In this document: positions 8,987-16,613 of the stretch, piece after piece | How positions within the stretch are numbered: position 1 is the first letter of the stretch | How the letters are laid out: each line of letters begins with the position of its first letter | Assembly (NCBI RefSeq): GCF_001049735.1 | Contig: NZ_CVPC01000009.1 | Coordinates: 62,001 to 126,000, forward strand | Source: Nereida ignava | GTDB taxonomy: Bacteria; Pseudomonadota; Alphaproteobacteria; Rhodobacterales; Rhodobacteraceae | DNA: 64,000 bases | Reading direction: 5' to 3' | The notes under the pieces: model-generated | Databases searched by the model: none | Seen by the model: only the letters and a program-made list of their open reading frames with translations | Told to the model about the DNA's origin: nothing | Translations under genes and position numbers: made by a program

Positions 8987-9069
8987 GGTCGCCAATACTG
9001 GGACCGTCGAACTATTGGACCATGCCCAATCGGGATGGCCGCACATCTATCGCTTCTAGGAGGATACCC
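8987..9069 (+). promoter_or_regulatory. ROSE-like RNA thermometer in the hsp20 leader
   Basis: Three hairpins can be drawn by hand. Hairpin 1: GGT + CCAATA (8987-8997) pairs with TATTGGACC (9013-9021). Hairpin 2: CAT + CCC pairs with GGG + ATG (9021-9037). Hairpin 3: TATC-G-CTT (9048-9055) pairs with GAGGATA (9060-9066) over loop CTAG, leaving G9052 bulged. The last one contains TCGCT, matching the U(U/C)GCU signature of ROSE thermometers, and buries the Shine-Dalgarno AGGAGG (9058-9063). ROSE elements precede small heat-shock genes in many alphaproteobacteria. Confidence 0.65.
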
Positions 9070-9537
9070 ATGCGAACTCTTGATATGTCACCGCTTTACC
9101 GCGCCACTGTTGGCTTTGATCAGATTGCTGATTTGATGGACCGCGTCATGACGAATGACGCAGGCACACAAAGCTACCCACCCTATAACATAGAGAAAAC
9201 TGACGAAGATGGATACCGGATTTCCATCGCAGTTGCAGGTTTTTCTGAAGATGATCTTGAGGTCGAGGTAAAGGAAAATGCTCTGCATATCACCGCCAGC
9301 AAACCCCAAGAAACCGCCAAGCGCACCTATCTGCATCGCGGTATCGCGACCCGTGCGTTTTCGCGGCGGTTCCATCTGGCAGACCATGTCCGTGTAACAG
9401 GTGCGGTCCACAAGGACGGTATGCTGCACATTGATTTGCTGCGCGAAGTGCCTGAGGCGTTGAAGCCGCGACAAATCCCCATTCAAAGCCAGCCGCCGGT
9501 TACTTCTGACGTGGTGGACGCGAAGGCTGTAAATTAA
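9070..9537 (+). CDS. Small heat-shock protein, Hsp20/IbpA family
   Basis: Alpha-crystallin-type ATP-independent holdase of 155 residues that keeps unfolding proteins soluble for refolding by DnaK/ClpB. The crystallin domain spans about residues 38-130: YNIEKTDEDGYRISIAVAGF opens it and the end contains GMLHIDLLREVPE, close to the class A (IbpA) layout with KPRQIPI as a C-terminal I-X-I-like motif. ATG 9070 is set by an ideal AGGAGG six bases upstream; an upstream in-frame start would run through the promoter and thermometer. Expression is probably controlled by RpoH and by leader melting. Confidence 0.9.
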   Translation: MRTLDMSPLYRATVGFDQIADLMDRVMTNDAGTQSYPPYNIEKTDEDGYRISIAVAGFSEDDLEVEVKENALHITASKPQETAKRTYLHRGIATRAFSRRFHLADHVRVTGAVHKDGMLHIDLLREVPEALKPRQIPIQSQPPVTSDVVDAKAVN

Positions 9538-9570
9538 ACCACGCTATCAATCCCGCTGAACAATAAAAAA

Positions 9571-9600
9571 GGCGCGGCATTATATGTGCCGCGCCTTCGT
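9571..9600. terminator. Bidirectional terminator between hsp20 and gabD
   Basis: GGCGCGGCA (9571-9579) pairs with TGCCGCGCC (9587-9595) over a 7-base loop. A-rich sequence on the left and TTCGTTTT on the right give a U-tract for transcripts from either side. Confidence 0.85.
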
Positions 9601-9620
9601 TTTGCCTGTCGTGTCGTCGG

Positions 9621-11087
9621 TCAAACGGACATGCACATGTATTTCAGCTCAAGATATTCTTCGATGCCGTGGTGGCTGCCTTCGCGGCCAAGGCCCGATT
9701 GCTTGATACCACCAAAGGGGGCGTTCTCGGTGCTGATGATGCCTGTGTTGATGCCAACGATGCCGTATTCCAGCGCCTCTGCGACTTTGTAAACGCGGCT
9801 CAGGTCTTTGGCGTAGAAGTAGCAGGCAAGACCAAAGATCGTATCGTTTGCCATCTCAATCACCTCATCTTCGTTCTCAAATTTGAACAAAGGTGCCATT
9901 GGCCCAAAGGTTTCTTCTTGGCTGACTTTCATCTCTTGGGTCACGTCGGTCAAAATGGTGGGCGCAAAGAACAGCGGGCCAGTGTTGTCACGTGAGCCGC
10001 CCATCAGCACTGACGCGCCTTTGGATGTGGCATCTGCGATATGATCTTCGACTTTTTCAACGGCTTTGGCCGAAATCAATGGGCCAAGGTCTGCGCCGTC
10101 AAAACCACTACCGATTTTCAATTTTGCCACTGCTGCTGCAAATTTTTGGGCGAAGGCGTCATAGACGCCGGCCTGCACATAAATGCGGTTTGCACAGACG
10201 CATGTCTGGCCGTTGTTGCGGAATTTGCACGCAATCGCGCCAATCACAGCTTCATCCAGATCGGCGTCATCAAACACGATGAACGGTGCGTTTCCACCCA
10301 GCTCCATTGAGCACTTCATCACTTGATCGGCGGCCTGAGATAGCAAAATGCGCCCCACAGTGGTTGAACCAGTGAATGTCAATTTGCGTACAGTCGGGTT
10401 TTCGCAGAACTCTTTGCCCGTTGATGAGGCGTCAGATGTGGTCACCACTTGGAAGAGCCCTGCAGGCAGTCCGGCACGGGTGGCCAATTCACCGATAGCC
10501 AAGGCAGATAGCGGTGTAAGCTCGGAAGGGCGGGCTACAAATGCGCAGCCTGCTGCCAACGCGGGCGCTGCTTTGCGGGTGATCATTGCATTGGGGAAGT
10601 TCCACGGGGTGATCGATGCGGCAACGCCGATTGGTTGTTTGATCACTGTGATGCGCTTGTCCGCTTGGTGTCCGGGGATTGTCTCACCGTAGATGCGTTT
10701 GGCTTGCTCTGCGAAGAATTCCACAAATGAAGCACCATATCCGATCTCGCCGCGTGCCTCGGCAAGTGGTTTGCCCATTTCTGCGGTAAGGATGATCGCG
10801 AGGTCTTCTTGCGCGGCCATCATCAAATCAAACCATTTCCGCAGGACCTGCGAGCGTTCCTTGGCGGCCAGTTTTGCCCATGCCTTTTGTGCGCTTTGTG
10901 CGTGACCAATTGCGGCTGCAACTTGGGCGCGCGACAGATCTGCGACTTGGGCTACCACATCACCTGTGGCAGGGTCGGTCACATCAAACGTGCCTTCATC
11001 GCCATCCACCCATTCGCCGTTAACATAGGCTTGGGTGCGCAATAAAGCGGTGTCATTCAGGCGTGAAATCAGGTCTTGTGTCCCCAT
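9621..11087 (-). CDS. gabD: NAD(P)-dependent succinate-semialdehyde dehydrogenase
   Basis: Oxidises succinate semialdehyde to succinate, the last step of GABA breakdown; 488 residues, the normal GabD length. It opens with TQAYVNGEWVDG. The catalytic Glu lies in MELGGNAPFI and the catalytic Cys in GQTCVCANR, the GabD version of the aldehyde dehydrogenase signature. The end GLGREGSHHGIEEYLELKY is typical of the GabD group. ATG 11087 has AGGAG (11095-11099) at the right distance; an in-frame upstream Met at 11153 has no ribosome site. No gabT is nearby, so it stands alone and could also handle glutarate semialdehyde. Confidence 0.88.
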   Translation of the reverse strand: MGTQDLISRLNDTALLRTQAYVNGEWVDGDEGTFDVTDPATGDVVAQVADLSRAQVAAAIGHAQSAQKAWAKLAAKERSQVLRKWFDLMMAAQEDLAIILTAEMGKPLAEARGEIGYGASFVEFFAEQAKRIYGETIPGHQADKRITVIKQPIGVAASITPWNFPNAMITRKAAPALAAGCAFVARPSELTPLSALAIGELATRAGLPAGLFQVVTTSDASSTGKEFCENPTVRKLTFTGSTTVGRILLSQAADQVMKCSMELGGNAPFIVFDDADLDEAVIGAIACKFRNNGQTCVCANRIYVQAGVYDAFAQKFAAAVAKLKIGSGFDGADLGPLISAKAVEKVEDHIADATSKGASVLMGGSRDNTGPLFFAPTILTDVTQEMKVSQEETFGPMAPLFKFENEDEVIEMANDTIFGLACYFYAKDLSRVYKVAEALEYGIVGINTGIISTENAPFGGIKQSGLGREGSHHGIEEYLELKYMCMSV

Positions 11088-11254
11088 TGGGAAAACTCCT
11101 CGTTCGTTTTTCTTGTTTGATGACACGGCGCGCGTAACCTGTCTAGCAACCATGGGTGTGCATGAAGAAGGTATAAAGACATGACGGTAAACAGTGCGCG
11201 ATATCTTTGGAGATGGATGAGGTCGTCAGGCTTGGTACGCAAGGTACCCATGCA

Positions 11255-11554
11255 ATGAGCTTGGGAGTGCTGTATTGGTTGGGTGTCGCGGTGCTGGCGG
11301 CATATGTCGGTTGGAAAAGTCTTGCGGATGATGTCACCCAACTTCGCAGTGTTGTGCGGACGCTAGGTGTCACACTTTTGTGGCTTGCAGGGTGGCAAAC
11401 CCTTCTCGCGCTGGCCTACCTTGGATTGCGGACGCAGGGCGCGGTTTTGTATGAGCTTCAAGTTGTCCTCTTGTTGAGTGCCACTGCGGCAATTATCTGG
11501 ATACCAGTAGGCGTGATCGCATATCTCGGACGCGCGCTGCGCGAACGGCGGTAA
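11255..11554 (+). CDS. Small membrane protein, unknown function
   Basis: About 99 residues with three predicted membrane helices (around residues 3-23, 33-55 and 64-92) and a basic end, RALRERR. I do not recognise a family. ATG 11255 starts just before the first helix and has AAGG about 10 bases upstream; in-frame starts at 11213 or 11207 would add 14-16 polar residues but have GGAG touching the codon. It heads a run of three small membrane genes on the same strand. Confidence 0.6.
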   Translation: MSLGVLYWLGVAVLAAYVGWKSLADDVTQLRSVVRTLGVTLLWLAGWQTLLALAYLGLRTQGAVLYELQVVLLLSATAAIIWIPVGVIAYLGRALRERR

Positions 11555-11576
11555 CAGAAAAAGGGCGGATTGAACG

Positions 11577-11834
11577 ATGTGGCGTATTTTGGTCTTGTTT
11601 CTTCTGGTGCTGACTGCGCTGTATGTGTGTCTGTTGATGTATTTTCGCACAGCACACCGCGAACGGCTGATCGCTAGATGGGCTTCTGAATTACGCGTAG
11701 GTGACCGCGATGCCTTCATCAATGAAGAGATGACCGGCTATATGAAGTCGCTCAAGCTTTGGTTGGCCGTGGTGATCTACATCGTCCCAATTGGTGTCGG
11801 TGCGACGCTGATTTACGTCCAGAACTTTATGTAG
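11577..11834 (+). CDS. Small two-helix membrane protein, unknown function
   Basis: 85 residues: helix 1 at about residues 2-22, a charged middle stretch (RTAHRERLIARWASELRVGD), and helix 2 at about 60-80. It sits 22 bp after the three-helix protein and 15 bp before the DUF1523 gene, so the three are probably one operon. No known domain is recognised. Codon use looks like that of its neighbours. Confidence 0.65.
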   Translation: MWRILVLFLLVLTALYVCLLMYFRTAHRERLIARWASELRVGDRDAFINEEMTGYMKSLKLWLAVVIYIVPIGVGATLIYVQNFM

Positions 11835-11849
11835 AAAAGAGCCTGTCCG

Positions 11850-12452
11850 ATGCGTTTCATTAAGTGGTCGATTATTACCGTGTTTTGGCTGAGCGTCGGC
11901 TCGGTTCTGTATTACAGTCTGCCACAGCGCGACATCGTTCAGATCAAAGGGACCGAGATTTTGCGCGCTGATTTGTCCGGCTGGAACCGCGTGTTCTATG
12001 CGCAATCCGACAGCGGCAATGACGCGACCCTGCAAAACCGTGATTTACGGTTGATCAACACGCGCACGGCCCGCGAGCGGCCTTATGTATTTCGTAACGA
12101 AGATACGGGCTTTGGCTGGCCGTTTTATTTCAAACTCGACAGTTCAAACCTACAGGCCGAAGCCCAGTCTGTTGAGCGTGATGAGTGGTACGCTGTTACC
12201 CATTACGGTTTGCGCAGCGAGTTTCTTTCGATCTATCCAAACGCGATCAGCATCAGACGTGTCACAGGGCCGGATGTGCAGTTGATCCCTTGGTTCAATA
12301 TTGTTTTCTTGACCATACTCGCAGCTGTCTTTTGGGCCGTTTGGGTGCGGTGGCGTAGGTTCCGCGTTGCCAAGATTGATCCGCTTTGGGACGAGGTTGA
12401 TGAAAGCCTTGATGGAACACGCACGCGCATCCGTGGCTGGCTTGGCCGTTAA
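11850..12452 (+). CDS. DUF1523 family membrane protein
   Basis: 200 residues with an N-terminal signal anchor (about 5-25), a periplasmic middle domain with LINTRTARERPYVFRNEDTG and GWPFYFKLDSSNLQ, and a second helix near 148-166 followed by a basic cytoplasmic tail. These fit DUF1523, a family of unknown function found mainly in Rhodobacterales. It ends a three-gene operon of small membrane proteins and is convergent with the double aldehyde dehydrogenase gene (11 bp gap). Confidence 0.8.
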   Translation: MRFIKWSIITVFWLSVGSVLYYSLPQRDIVQIKGTEILRADLSGWNRVFYAQSDSGNDATLQNRDLRLINTRTARERPYVFRNEDTGFGWPFYFKLDSSNLQAEAQSVERDEWYAVTHYGLRSEFLSIYPNAISIRRVTGPDVQLIPWFNIVFLTILAAVFWAVWVRWRRFRVAKIDPLWDEVDESLDGTRTRIRGWLGR

Positions 12453-12463
12453 ACCAAGCCGCT

Positions 12464-14788
12464 TTATTCGCCGTAAGGCACCCAGATATTTTTCACTTGG
12501 GTGGCATGCGTCAGCATTTGTTTCGTCTGGTCACGGCTCCAGTCTGTTTCTAGCCCGTTGTTGACCCATGTACGTTTTAGATTGCCCACGGACGCGATTT
12601 CGACAGCCTTAGACACATCCGCGTTGCCGAAACTCCAACAGGCCTCAATGCCCATGTGACCTGCAAGATGCGGCGCCAGTTCACTATGCGAGCCGGTTAA
12701 AATATTCACGACGCCCGCAGGGATATCTGACGTTTCCAACACTTGGATCAGGTCTGTCGCGGCCAATGGAAAAGGCTCTGAGGCGCACAAAATAACGCGG
12801 TTCCCCATCGCCAATGCAGGGGCCAGTGTGCTGATCAGACCCAACAGCGGTGCCTCATTGGGCGCGATAATCCCGATGGTGCCGATTGGTTCGTGCATTG
12901 CCATTGCGACACCGCGCATGGGTACATCATGGATATTGCCGTCGTATTTATCTGCCCAAGCTGCCGCACTAAACAAGCGATCAAGGGACGCTGCGACTTC
13001 GGCGGCTCCGCCTTTGCCGCCCTGCATGGCGTCAAGGCGCGCGGCAAATTCATCGCTGCGCGCTGCCAAGTTCTCGGCGAGATAGTATAGAATTTGCGCG
13101 CGCAGGTGGCCTGTTGTTGCGGACCATGATTTTGCGGCTTGGGTGGCTTCGGCAGCGTTGCGGATATCTTTGCGGCTTGCCAAGCTGACATGCCCCAAAA
13201 GGTCGCCCTTTTTGCCAAAAATAGCTTTTGAATATCCGCTGTCTGGACGTGCGTGTTTGCCGCCTATGTAAAGCTTGGCCGTACGGTCTATCGCGTCAGC
13301 GGGGGCTGCATCACCGGTATAGGCGGTCAGGGTGCCAAGCGGTTTGCGCACAGTTTTCGGCTTTGTGTAAGCGCTGAGCCCTTCCCATCCGCCTTCGCGC
13401 CCAAAGCCGCTTTCGCGGACGCCGCCAAAGCCGCTGGCTGCGTCCATCATGTTCGTGCCGTTGATCCAGACGATGCCGCTGACAAGCTTGGGGGCGATGT
13501 CTAGTGCGAGGTTGATGTTCTCTGACCACACAGAGGCGGCCAAGCCGTAACGGGTGTTGTTAGCAACTTCCACAGCCTCTGCGGGGGTGCGGAATGTAGT
13601 TGCGCACAGCACAGGGCCAAAAATTTCCCGCTGCATCAAATCATCTGCCGGATGCAGGCCCGTGATGAGTGTTGGGGGGTAAAAGCACCCGTCGGGGGCT
13701 GATGTTTGGAACAGCTCACCATCTTCGTTGGACGCCACAAGTGAACTGATTGCCTCAAGCTGAACTGGATCAACGATTGCACCCACGTCGATTGATTTAT
13801 CAAGCGGATTGCCCACGCGGAGCGCTTTCATGCGGGTTTTGAGGCGTGCATAAACATCATCTGCGATGCCTTCTTGAACCAACAGGCGCGAGCCTGCGCA
13901 GCACACTTGACCTTGGTTGAACCAAATCGCATCGACCAGCCCTTCAACAGCGCTGTCGATATCGGCGTCGTCGAAAATAATGTAAGGGGACTTGCCCCCC
14001 AACTCGAGGGTCAGGGCTTTGCCGGTGCCTGCTGTGGCCTCGCGGATGATCCGCCCAACTTGGGTTGAGCCGGTGAACGCAATTTTGTCGACGTTCGCCG
14101 CCACGATCATTTCACCTACCGCTGCATCACCGGTCACAATGTTCACAACGCCCTTGGGAACGCCCGCTTGTTGACAGATTTGGGCAAATAACAATGCGGT
14201 GAGCGATGTGTATTCTGCAGGCTTCAGCACAACTGTGTTGCCCATTGCCAGTGCCGGCGCGATCTTCCAGGCCAACATCAATAGCGGAAAGTTCCACGGG
14301 ATGATCTGACCGCAAACGCCCAGTGGTTCTGCGTCAGGCAACTCGCTGCGCATCAGTTGCGCCATGCCTGCGTGATAATAGAAATGACGCTGCGCCAAGG
14401 GCACATCAATGTCGCGGCTCTCGCGGATTGGTTTGCCATTATCGAGCGTTTCAAGAACAGCAAAAAGACGGCTGTGTTTTTGTAAAAGGCGCGCAATTGC
14501 ATAAAGCACTTTTGCACGAGCGTGACCGTCTTTGGCCCATGTCGGCTGGGCCTTGCGGGCGGCTTTCACGGCGGCATCTACATCTGATTGATGAGCCTGA
14601 CTAATCTGTGCCAGAGCCTCGCCGGTAGCGGGGTTGTTGCTTGCAAAGCCATTGCTATGCGCGGTGAACGCCCCGTCAATGAAATGTCCGAATGCTGCAT
14701 TATGTTCGGCCAGCCACGCCATGGCCTCTGATGTGCTTTCAGGCGCGGTTCCGTAATCCATCGTTTCGAAAATGTCTTTTACTGTCAT
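12464..14788 (-). CDS. Tandem-domain aldehyde dehydrogenase (774 residues)
   Basis: Two aldehyde dehydrogenase folds in one chain. The first (about residues 30-480) is complete, with Glu in LELGGKSPY and Cys in GQVCCAGSRLL. The second (about 510-774) keeps the NAD-fold signature EPIGTIGIIAPNEAPLLG but is short and lacks the Glu and Cys catalytic segments, so it is probably structural. The gene starts 4 bp after deoC, whose product releases acetaldehyde, so oxidation of that acetaldehyde is the likely role. Such double ALDHs beside deoC recur in alphaproteobacteria. The substrate is inferred from context. Confidence 0.85.
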   Translation of the reverse strand: MTVKDIFETMDYGTAPESTSEAMAWLAEHNAAFGHFIDGAFTAHSNGFASNNPATGEALAQISQAHQSDVDAAVKAARKAQPTWAKDGHARAKVLYAIARLLQKHSRLFAVLETLDNGKPIRESRDIDVPLAQRHFYYHAGMAQLMRSELPDAEPLGVCGQIIPWNFPLLMLAWKIAPALAMGNTVVLKPAEYTSLTALLFAQICQQAGVPKGVVNIVTGDAAVGEMIVAANVDKIAFTGSTQVGRIIREATAGTGKALTLELGGKSPYIIFDDADIDSAVEGLVDAIWFNQGQVCCAGSRLLVQEGIADDVYARLKTRMKALRVGNPLDKSIDVGAIVDPVQLEAISSLVASNEDGELFQTSAPDGCFYPPTLITGLHPADDLMQREIFGPVLCATTFRTPAEAVEVANNTRYGLAASVWSENINLALDIAPKLVSGIVWINGTNMMDAASGFGGVRESGFGREGGWEGLSAYTKPKTVRKPLGTLTAYTGDAAPADAIDRTAKLYIGGKHARPDSGYSKAIFGKKGDLLGHVSLASRKDIRNAAEATQAAKSWSATTGHLRAQILYYLAENLAARSDEFAARLDAMQGGKGGAAEVAASLDRLFSAAAWADKYDGNIHDVPMRGVAMAMHEPIGTIGIIAPNEAPLLGLISTLAPALAMGNRVILCASEPFPLAATDLIQVLETSDIPAGVVNILTGSHSELAPHLAGHMGIEACWSFGNADVSKAVEIASVGNLKRTWVNNGLETDWSRDQTKQMLTHATQVKNIWVPYGE

Positions 14789-14791
14789 GAG

Positions 14792-15766
14792 TTATCCAAT
14801 CGGATGGCGGTGGGTGGCGGAGTAGCGCCCCGTTAGATGATGTTCGAGTTGGCGCTCAATGTCGCCAAGAAGAGAGGAAGCCCCAAAGCGGAACAGATCG
14901 GGCTGTAGCCAGCGGTCACCAAGTTCCTCTTTGATCATCGCAAGATAGGTGATTGCATCCTTGGCCTTTGAAATACCGCCTGCAGGTTTGTAGCCCACCA
15001 TGAGGCCCGTTCTGGCGTGATAGGCCCGAATTGCCCGCAGCATCGTCAGGGTCACTGGTAAGGTCGCATTGACCGGCTCTTTGCCGGTGGATGTCTTGAT
15101 GAAGTCAGAGCCTGCCATCATGCACACCAAGCTGGCGCGGGCGACATTGCGTAACGTGCCCAACTCGCCTGTTGCAAGAATGGCTTTCATGTGCGCTGGC
15201 CCGCAGGCTTCACGCATTGCCTTTGTCTCATCATAAAGCGCCTGCCAGTTGCCTGTGAGGGCGTGACGGCGCGAGATGACGATGTCGATTTCACAGGCAC
15301 CCGCCTTTACGCTTTCGCGGATTTCTTCAAGCCTTAGGTGCAGTGGGGATAGGCCCGCTGGAAAGCCAGTTGAAACAGCCGCCACTGGAATGCCAGTGCC
15401 CTCAAGGGCATTGACGGCGGTTTGAATCATGTCGTGGTACACACATACTGCGCCCGTCGTCAGGTTTGGCAGGCCGAAAATATCTAATGTTTGGGATGCA
15501 ACGGGCTGTTTGGCCTTGGCGCACAGCCTGCGAACGCGCCCTTGCGTATCATCACCGGACAGGGTGGTCAGATCGATGCATGAAATTGCTTTCAGCAACC
15601 AAGCGGCTTGATGGTCTTTCTTGACGGAGCGGCGCGCAGGCAGCGTTTTGGCGCGTCGCTCAATCGCTGAGGTGTTGGCCTGAACGCTTGCGACCCAATC
15701 AAGATCAAGTGGGATGCCATCGTTGCGCGGCAGCGTGACAGAGGAAAGTTGAGACAAGGTTTGCAT
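14792..15766 (-). CDS. deoC: Deoxyribose-phosphate aldolase
   Basis: Cleaves 2-deoxyribose-5-phosphate to glyceraldehyde-3-phosphate and acetaldehyde in deoxynucleoside breakdown; 324 residues, the long DeoC form. The Schiff-base lysine is in SDFIKTSTGK and the second active-site lysine in VGYKPAGGISKAKDA. The first ~60 residues are an extension relative to the E. coli enzyme. It precedes the aldehyde dehydrogenase on the same strand. DeoD, which acts earlier in nucleoside breakdown, is encoded about 38 kb away in this window. Confidence 0.92.
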   Translation of the reverse strand: MQTLSQLSSVTLPRNDGIPLDLDWVASVQANTSAIERRAKTLPARRSVKKDHQAAWLLKAISCIDLTTLSGDDTQGRVRRLCAKAKQPVASQTLDIFGLPNLTTGAVCVYHDMIQTAVNALEGTGIPVAAVSTGFPAGLSPLHLRLEEIRESVKAGACEIDIVISRRHALTGNWQALYDETKAMREACGPAHMKAILATGELGTLRNVARASLVCMMAGSDFIKTSTGKEPVNATLPVTLTMLRAIRAYHARTGLMVGYKPAGGISKAKDAITYLAMIKEELGDRWLQPDLFRFGASSLLGDIERQLEHHLTGRYSATHRHPIG

Positions 15767-15770
15767 AAAT

Positions 15771-15939
15771 TTACGATGACGCCTTTGCCGAATTGGTGCA
15801 AGATTTGCCCCACCGATACACCCAAAGTGAAACGGTGCAAAGCGCGGCGATCACTAGCTGTGCGACAAATCCTAGCCAAAAGGGGTCGGGGGCGCTAAGA
15901 GCTTGCCAAACCCAAGCTGGAGTCTCTGCCCAATGTCAT
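15771..15939 (-). pseudogene. Small membrane-protein ORF upstream of deoC, apparently frameshifted near its start
   Basis: On the minus strand a frame ends with TAA at 15771-15773, 4 bp before the deoC ATG, and reads back as a convincing short protein with one membrane helix ([20 protein letters not shown]) and a basic tail. It has no usable start: the frame is closed by TGA at 15936-15938. An ATG at 15937-15939 is one base out of frame; losing one G of the GGG at 15929-15931 would join it and give a product of about 53 residues beginning [12 protein letters not shown]. Either a real frameshift or an assembly error is possible. It would overlap the divergent rpe start. Confidence 0.45.
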
Positions 15940-16610
15940 TTGATCGCTCACTGAAAATCGCCCCTTCCATTCTGTCTGCGGATTTTGCCAATTTCGGCGC
16001 AGAGTGTGAGGCCGTTGAGGCGCAAGGCGCTGATTGGGTCCACGTGGACGTAATGGACGGTCATTTCGTGCCTAACATCACCTTTGGTCCCAGCACCTGC
16101 AAAGCGATCCGTCCGCACATCAAAGGCGTGATGGACGTACACTTGATGATTGCGCCGGTTGATCCCTACATCGAAGCATTTGCCGAAAGCGGCGCAGATT
16201 TCATCACGGCGCACGTTGAGGCGGGTCCGCATATCCACCGGACTTTGCAGGCGATCCGTGGTGCGGGTGCCAAAGCGGGTGTTGCGTTGAACCCCGCGAC
16301 TCCTGCCAGTGCGGTAGAAGAGTTGCTTGATATGGTTGATTTGGTCTGTGTCATGACCGTGAACCCCGGCTTTGGGGGCCAGTCGTTTATCGACATGACC
16401 GCAAAAGTTGCCAAGCTGCGCGCAATGATTGGTGATCGCCCAATTCATATCGAAATCGACGGCGGCGTGACCCCTGCTACGGCACCTCTGGTTGCCAATG
16501 CTGGCGCTGATGTGTTGGTGGCGGGTTCTGCAGTTTTCGGTGGTGGATCAGTTTCAAACCCCGCACCTTACGGCGAAAACATTCGTGCGATCCGAGACGC
16601 CTGCGCCTAA
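15933..16610 (+). CDS. rpe: Ribulose-phosphate 3-epimerase
   Basis: Interconverts ribulose-5-phosphate and xylulose-5-phosphate in the pentose phosphate pathway and Calvin cycle. 225 residues with the TIM-barrel signatures [23 protein letters not shown] (metal-binding His and Asp), [10 protein letters not shown] and EIDGGVTP plus the phosphate-binding [16 protein letters not shown] 15933 gives the standard N-terminus; an ATG 30 bases upstream is rejected. No cbb genes are nearby, so a role in the pentose phosphate pathway is the safest reading. Confidence 0.95.
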   Translation: MSFDRSLKIAPSILSADFANFGAECEAVEAQGADWVHVDVMDGHFVPNITFGPSTCKAIRPHIKGVMDVHLMIAPVDPYIEAFAESGADFITAHVEAGPHIHRTLQAIRGAGAKAGVALNPATPASAVEELLDMVDLVCVMTVNPGFGGQSFIDMTAKVAKLRAMIGDRPIHIEIDGGVTPATAPLVANAGADVLVAGSAVFGGGSVSNPAPYGENIRAIRDACA

Positions 16611-16613
16611 GCT

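Noticed and set aside
15592-15879. 95-residue minus-strand frame overlapping the deoC start
   Set aside because: It overlaps the deoC N-terminus in another frame and has no protein-like character; the frame ending at 15771 is the convincing one.
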